A DNA stretch of 64,000 nucleotides from Beaufortia kweichowensis (Eukaryota; Chordata; Actinopteri; Cypriniformes; Gastromyzontidae), in the NCBI GenBank assembly GCA_019155185.1, contig CM032802.1:2302501-2366500 (forward strand), in the 5' to 3' direction. Made by a program: the position numbers and the translations under genes. Below are positions 58,510-64,000 of the stretch, one piece after another; within the stretch, counting starts at the first letter, position 1, and each line of letters starts with the position of its first letter. Below the pieces are notes generated by a model. It searched no databases. It was not told the DNA's origin and saw only the letters and a program-made list of their open reading frames with translations.

Positions 58510-61450
58510 ATGTAAATTGAAGCATGATTTCCTAATGAATCAAATTCAACAAGCATGGCGCATCGCCTCCAAAGCAAAACATATGCTAAATAATAGACTT
58601 CTTCCTAAAAAAACTTTTTATGGGCTTTTCCTATATTTCCAAGGGGTTTCCCAATATGTTTTAGTTATATTGTTGATGTTTTGAGTCGAATTCACAGTTT
58701 AAAAGCTGATTTGGTTGTTCCGGTATGCCCGCTTTGTTGATGCCTGTCAGGGAGTTCCCATTACACTAATGTAATACAGTTGAAACCTGAAACGTTCGCT
58801 CGCACAAAGGCGTTTCTCCCTTTTACCCTTCTCTCTCTCTCTATTTAAATGCTGGGAAAATCCATTGACAGGCAAATTTACATGCACCTGCCTCTTTCAT
58901 ATTTTTCTTCTGGCTATGAAGAAAATGCTGAGGTATGAGGAACACAAACTCACTTTCTTTATAAATGACCTGCATTGGTGGTGAACCGTGACTGTAATAA
59001 TGTGACAGAGCTGGTTTCCCTCGCAAAAGCTTAAAAGAAAAGTAAATGACCCTCCAGAGAATCAGAATGGATGTATAGTGGTGGATCGATACGGCACACA
59101 TTTTCAATTTGCTGAACAACAGCACTAAACTTTTAATGGGCTGTGATGGGACGGAGAGAGAGAAAAAGAGAAAGGGAGGGTTTGTCCTCTTTATTGTGCA
59201 TGAGTCCTAGTTCTGTCTGCTGCTGCTGATTAATGAGAAAAGCCTCTGATTCTTTACCACCTATCATAGTAACCATCCACAAAACACCCGAGCAACCCAA
59301 TAGCAACTTTCTGGCAACCAACATGCTAGTAACCACTGACTTTGGAAACTACATGGCAAGCACAGTGAGATTTTGTAAATAAGAATATAAGAGACCCATG
59401 TCTTCATGCCTTTTTGATTGTTTTGTGTCTCCGAGTTTGTTTCATGACTAGTCCGATATGCAGATTGCACAATTGAATTTTTAACACTTTAAAACTCTTG
59501 AAAAATGAAATGCTGCAAATGTGAAGAGTTTTATAAGATGTCCAGTTTGAAAGGTGAAGAGTCTGTGCCATTATCATTAGTACACTTTATTGTAATAAAT
59601 GTGAAAGAGCTGTTGTCAACAAGAACGGATTGTGCCGCACACTTCTCCTTTAATAGTCTAGACTTTTCTAGACTATTACAGGATAATAATTCTGACTCAA
59701 ACTCATGCTGTCAGCCGTGATAATGTTACTGTATGTCGGGCAGGTGGAGATGGTCAAACAAGCACATCAAATTGTTTTGGAAGTGACAGGGAATCAATAT
59801 ATTAATTTCAGTTCAACATGGGATAGAAAAATTAATTTAAAAGAAAAACATTCTACCATTTATTTATTCACCCTCATGTCATTCAAAATATGTTTGATTC
59901 TTTCTTCAGTGGAACACAAAAGAAGATTTTTTAAGAAATGTCTCAGTGGTTTTGTGTCCATACAAGGAAAGTCAGGGGAGGTCAGTGTTGTTTGGTTACC
60001 AACATTCTTTGTATTTTTTTGGAATGACATGAAGGTAAAAAAATATTTTTGGGCGAACTATCCCTGTTCAACCAAAATATGGCAAAGTTAGGAACCAATG
60101 TTTCAAAAACTTCTTTTCATATTTGCTTTTGAAGTCCTTTTACCCATATAGGAACTATTCATGCTTATTGTATGAATTACACATCAGAATCCCATTTGTT
60201 AATAACCACATTTCACAGTTTATATGATTTGTGTCTTTTTATGTAGTATACGTGGATAGGGATTTTTTTTCAGGGCACTTTTCACTGTAAGAACAATGAA
60301 TGAATGAATGTATGTATATTTATGCCTCTTATATTATCTTCATAAAGCTGGTTTTAGTTTATCAGTGGGACTGTTTTGTCTGTCCATGTTGTTTTTAACC
60401 AATTATAAAAATGCTGACAGGTGGATAGGAATGATAGAGGTGATTTTTGATTTAAGTGTTTTTCTATGATAATATCAGCACACTATATCTTTCTGTGTAT
60501 CCCATTTGAGTTTTAATATTTCAGAGCACAGCTCTTATAAACATTTATTATCTATTTATGATCTGTCAGTTCCGTTATTGATGTAAAAGCACTTAACCAC
60601 ACTTACACACACACACTCTTAAGTCTAAATGAGACTTCCTTCTAATGTAGTTTAGCTAAAATCTCCACTGGTTTTCTCTTCTGCTGCGCACACATTCTCA
60701 AGTGATTTTGCTTCAGATCTGACAATATCAATATATTGATGCCATTTATACTATGAATTATGGTCTGATTTAATTAGAAACTGTAATTTTTTTCATATCA
60801 GAGATGCAATTAAAAAGAAAAGGCCCCTGAAGGAATCATAACTGTTAGATAATCCGATTTCTGCTGAATTTGTTTGGGTGTGTTTTGGTGCATGTCATCT
60901 AAACTCTGGCTGATGTGGTCATTAAAGTCTTTTTTCTCAAACTCAGTTTCACACATTCGAATTGAGGATTTGTGGAGGTTTAAAGGTATCTAGGGACTCG
61001 TTGGTATTTGTGCTTTTGAAGTAAAACGTAACAGTAAAAATTATAAATGAAACAAATTTAGAAATGTATAATATAAGACGGAAATGAAAAGAAAACTGAA
61101 GTAAAAGTGCAGTTATTGTAAGGTGTAGCTGATCAAATGCACATTAAGAGTGGATACTTTGAAGATGATGTAATAATAATAATTAAATAATTAATAATAA
61201 TTAAAAATATTAAATGCATCTTTTGCATCTTTTAAATTGCATTTTTTGTTCTTTCTTTTGATGGATTCATTATTATTTGTTTTTACTTTTATTGTAAAAC
61301 ACGTTTGTTATTATAGAAACATATTAATAAATACACATACTTATTTAGATTTATAATATATTTGTGTAAATATTCAATATAAATTATAAACAATTATAAA
61401 AATATTTTTGTTAAAAAAATGGATAAATAAAATATCTGAAAGTTGAAAAG
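58510..61450. other. minar1-cfap161 intergenic stretch
   Basis: No recognised gene. Contains a diverged 'agcaacc' repeat at about 59268-59345 and a MITE-like copy at 59840-60070. Otherwise AT-rich. Confidence 0.6.
59840..60070. repeat. MITE-like element, palindromic family
   Basis: ttcaccctcatgtcattcaa, ggaacacaaaagaagatttt, ggtcagtgttgtttggttac and tttttgggcgaactatccct in the order typical of the family at 7567-7856. Confidence 0.75.
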
Positions 61451-61458
61451 ACGGAACT

Positions 61459-61473
61459 GTTGCCAATGGAAAC
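61459..61473 (+). promoter_or_regulatory. cfap161: Candidate RFX X-box upstream of cfap161
   Basis: GTTGCC-AAT-GGAAAC fits GTNRCC-N(0-3)-RGYAAC with one mismatch (A at the Y position). It sits 141 bp upstream of the ATG, where X-boxes of motile-cilium genes are usually found. Additional GGTAAC half-sites follow at about 61475 and 61527. Confidence 0.5.
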
Positions 61474-61613
61474 ATGGTAACAACAGACCCTTGCGCAGTA
61501 GAGCTGCGCAGTTGGCTCTCTCCAAGGTAACCATTCCTTCCTGCTGTAAACGCATTAAGTTTACGTTTATTTCTTCATTTTTATTCAAACTCTCGAGCTA
61601 GTCTTCTAAAGAC

Positions 61614-63867
61614 ATGAACATGTCTCATGTTCGGACCTATAACCCGCGCGTGCGTGTGGGGAACTGGAATGAAGACGTGTCTTTAAAAGAGGTTTGCTTA
61701 TTTTGACGGATTTTACAATAAAATACAAATAACACGGGTGTAAAACATGTAAATGTCTTTGCAGGAAACTTTAAAGGAGTTTATTCTTCAGAAAGAGAGG
61801 GGTGAACTCACCATCCAGAAAGAAGGAGCTTTGAGACAAAACATCCTGAAACCAGTAAGAGAAAAGTTAACCCGACGAACATCATTTTATCATAGGATTT
61901 GCTCAGATGTCAATATTTGATGGTTTAAATACCCATGTGAGGTCTCTCTCAAAGTTTTTAAAGCATTTGTTTATGTTTAAATCATGATTTTTCAGAGTCG
62001 AGTAAAGTTTTTAGAATTGTCACATTCATAACAGTCCATATTCCTCATAAATGCACACATGAAAATTAAATAAAATAACTATTTGATGTTCTTTGAAGAG
62101 TCATCTATTCTCCATTTGTTGGGTATTATTGCTTCTGGTTTGTGCATTTTCTTTCATTCAAAGTATGTTGCACATTACAGCAGATACCACAACAAGCAAC
62201 TAAATTATTTGCTTATCCCAGAATATGTGAATGTTTGTTTATTTGTGATTAATATGTCTATGTTCTTCAGGTTAGTTTGTCAGTGTCACCGGATGGCTTT
62301 TTGCACTTTGGAGACACAATCATTCTTATGAACCCTGGAGGTGGACCACATGACCCACGCAGACCCTGTGTCCTCAGCATCATCGCCGACAGCAGTAACA
62401 TTGATTCACATCCAATTCCTCATCTTCAAGGACCCCTCCAAGTAGGGGGAGCCATCAGTATGAACCCCTGTGTCAGAAACGTCTTTATTATTACAAGGTT
62501 GAGACACAAACATGCACACTTCACATAAATATGCTGATCCGTTTGATCACGTGTGTTCTGTGTTTCAGTGTCGATGGGACTTCAGATGGAGAGGTGGTCA
62601 GATATGACCAAAGCTTTGCACTTAAAACTACAGCAGGCTTTGCCGGAGAGGTAAGTGAGCAAATGACATATGTATATAGTTTTTTAAAGTGTTGGGTTTG
62701 GTCCTAACATGTGATTTTCATGATGTAGCAGTACCTTGCCAGTGACCACAGGACTTTTCTGAAGTGTGCTAAGAAGTCTCGGCTGCAGGAGTTGAGTCTG
62801 GTGGAGAAGCTTGATTTCACGGGCTGGTGGAAAGTGATTTATTATGACCCCCAAGAAAGGCTTGAAAATGAGGGCTGTCCTGTACAGGTATATCTTTCAG
62901 AATCTCTGTCATTCCCAAACATACACATGCACACTTAAAAATGTATAATGGATGTTGTTGTTGCAGGTGAACAGCAAGGTTTTGATTTCCCACTGTAAAA
63001 CAAATCAATGTTTGGCTGCACTGGACAATTACATCCTGTGGTAATGTATATATGTTTATTTCAAATTGTAAATCAATATCACAATTACTCAGTTTAAGTG
63101 AGCAGACTACAGGTGTATTATAGATACTCTAGATTCATGTTCCAGGTTTAATTCAATTAAGCATTAAAACACTAAAAGCATTAGAAAAGATTTTGCATGG
63201 TAGCATTTTGTGTAAAAGAAACACATTCTCCTTAACTAATATGTTTTTTGTTTGAGCGACAGAGTTCAAATTTGAGTATAAAGGGGTGACAAAATGATGA
63301 CCAAATTGTGACCCCGTCTGTGTAAAAAGTCATTTTTTGTGATTTACTGTTTTCAATGTAAAATCATCCCATTCATATAAAAAAATTATAAAAAAAACTC
63401 ATTTAACTTTGTGGTATCTGTAGTAAATATTTATTTAGCTAAATATTAAGTTAACATTTAGATTTAGCTTATTTTGATTTAGGTTTACATATTTTAATGT
63501 AATCAAAAAATGTAAACTTTTTTTAATATTATGTTAAAAGTAGAAACAATGAAAAAATAAGTTTAAAATAATATTTAGTAGTAATATAACATATTTAATG
63601 ATATGTTGCAGTTATAGTAAAAATGTTTGTGTTTGTGTGTACAGGACTCCATTTGGTAAAGAATATGAACTCACTGCTCACACCTTCTTGGACTCTCATA
63701 AGGCTGAGCAGGATAATAATCATTGGCTATTTGTCACTGCTAATCCAGCCAATCAAAATCAAAACCTGCTGCAACCACAACAGGATGATGTCATAACAGA
63801 TGAGCTCAGAGAAAACTCAGAGCTAGTGATGGACACAGTTCAAAATAGAGAAACATTAGACCAATAA
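61614..63867 (+). CDS. cfap161: Cilia- and flagella-associated protein 161
   Basis: CFAP161 is a microtubule inner protein of the axonemal doublets of motile cilia and sperm flagella. Exons: 61614-61691, 61765-61854, 62271-62497, 62569-62650, 62729-62887, 62967-63040 and 63645-63867. All phases agree, giving 310 residues (human 301). Family blocks: RVRVGNWNEDVSLKEE near the N-terminus, LSVSPDGFLHFGDTIILMNP, GGAISMNPCVRNVFIITS, EVVRYDQSFALKTTAGFAGE, YLASDHRTFLKCAKKSRLQE, VNSKVLISHCKTNQCLA, and TPFGKEYELTAHTFLDSHK with NHWLFVTANP near the end. Start MNMSHVRTYNPRVR; the second ATG at 61620 is equally possible. Human MINAR1 and CFAP161 are both on 15q25. Confidence 0.95.
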
Positions 63868-63868
63868 A
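63863..63868 (+). other. cfap161: Poly(A) signal overlapping the cfap161 stop codon
   Basis: The hexamer aataaa contains the TAA stop (63865-63867). No other canonical hexamer is seen to the window end, so the 3' UTR may be only 15-30 nt. Confidence 0.55.
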
Positions 63869-64000
63869 GATTTTTTGAAAAAAATATTTTTAATATTTCA
63901 TATGTTATATAGTGTGTCGTTACCATAGCTTTATTGGCTTGTGTTTCTAATTCTATTAGCAGGTGATTGATTGACTAGAAACTTCATATATCATGTAAAA

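Overview
The window is vertebrate nuclear DNA, AT-rich, with short GT-AG introns and compact multi-exon genes. Its interspersed repeats (tRNA-derived SINE-like copies ending in 'catctgccaaatgcat', palindromic elements starting 'agttcaccca', a 'ggtggcgctatgac' family, 'cctagcaacca' repeats) are ones I associate with cyprinid fishes, so the likely source is a cypriniform teleost. I assigned genes from translated exons, splice phase arithmetic and recalled family sequences; nothing was searched.

Layout, left to right: the first coding exon of a ceramide synthase (cers3-like, minus, runs off the left edge); ano2 (minus, 25 coding exons, 3792-21343); vwf (minus, 51 coding exons, 22679-42913); cd9 (plus, 8 coding exons plus an alternative first exon, 45210-51025); minar1 (plus, 3 coding exons, 54682-58346); cfap161 (plus, 7 coding exons, 61614-63867). 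vwf and cd9 are head to head across about 2.3 kb. The rest is introns, UTRs, microsatellites, a minisatellite and dispersed repeats.

The genes do not form a pathway. ano2-vwf-cd9 is the order of human 12p13, while cers3, minar1 and cfap161 have human counterparts on 15q25-q26, so the window joins two ancestral blocks. Exon lengths and phases close exactly for ano2, cd9, minar1 and cfap161. vwf closes everywhere except one exon near its 3' end (23348-23477), which is one base too long and shifts the frame before the cystine-knot domain.

I see no undescribed multi-gene system. The most interesting points are the vwf frameshift; the altered ADAMTS13 site and missing Cys pair in the vwf A2 domain; a long ano2 C-terminal tail built from exact 51-bp coding repeats; a duplicated splice acceptor in ano2; two alternative cd9 first exons; two GC-AG introns; SINE and MITE insertions abutting vwf splice sites; and a candidate RFX X-box plus a stop codon embedded in the poly(A) signal in cfap161.
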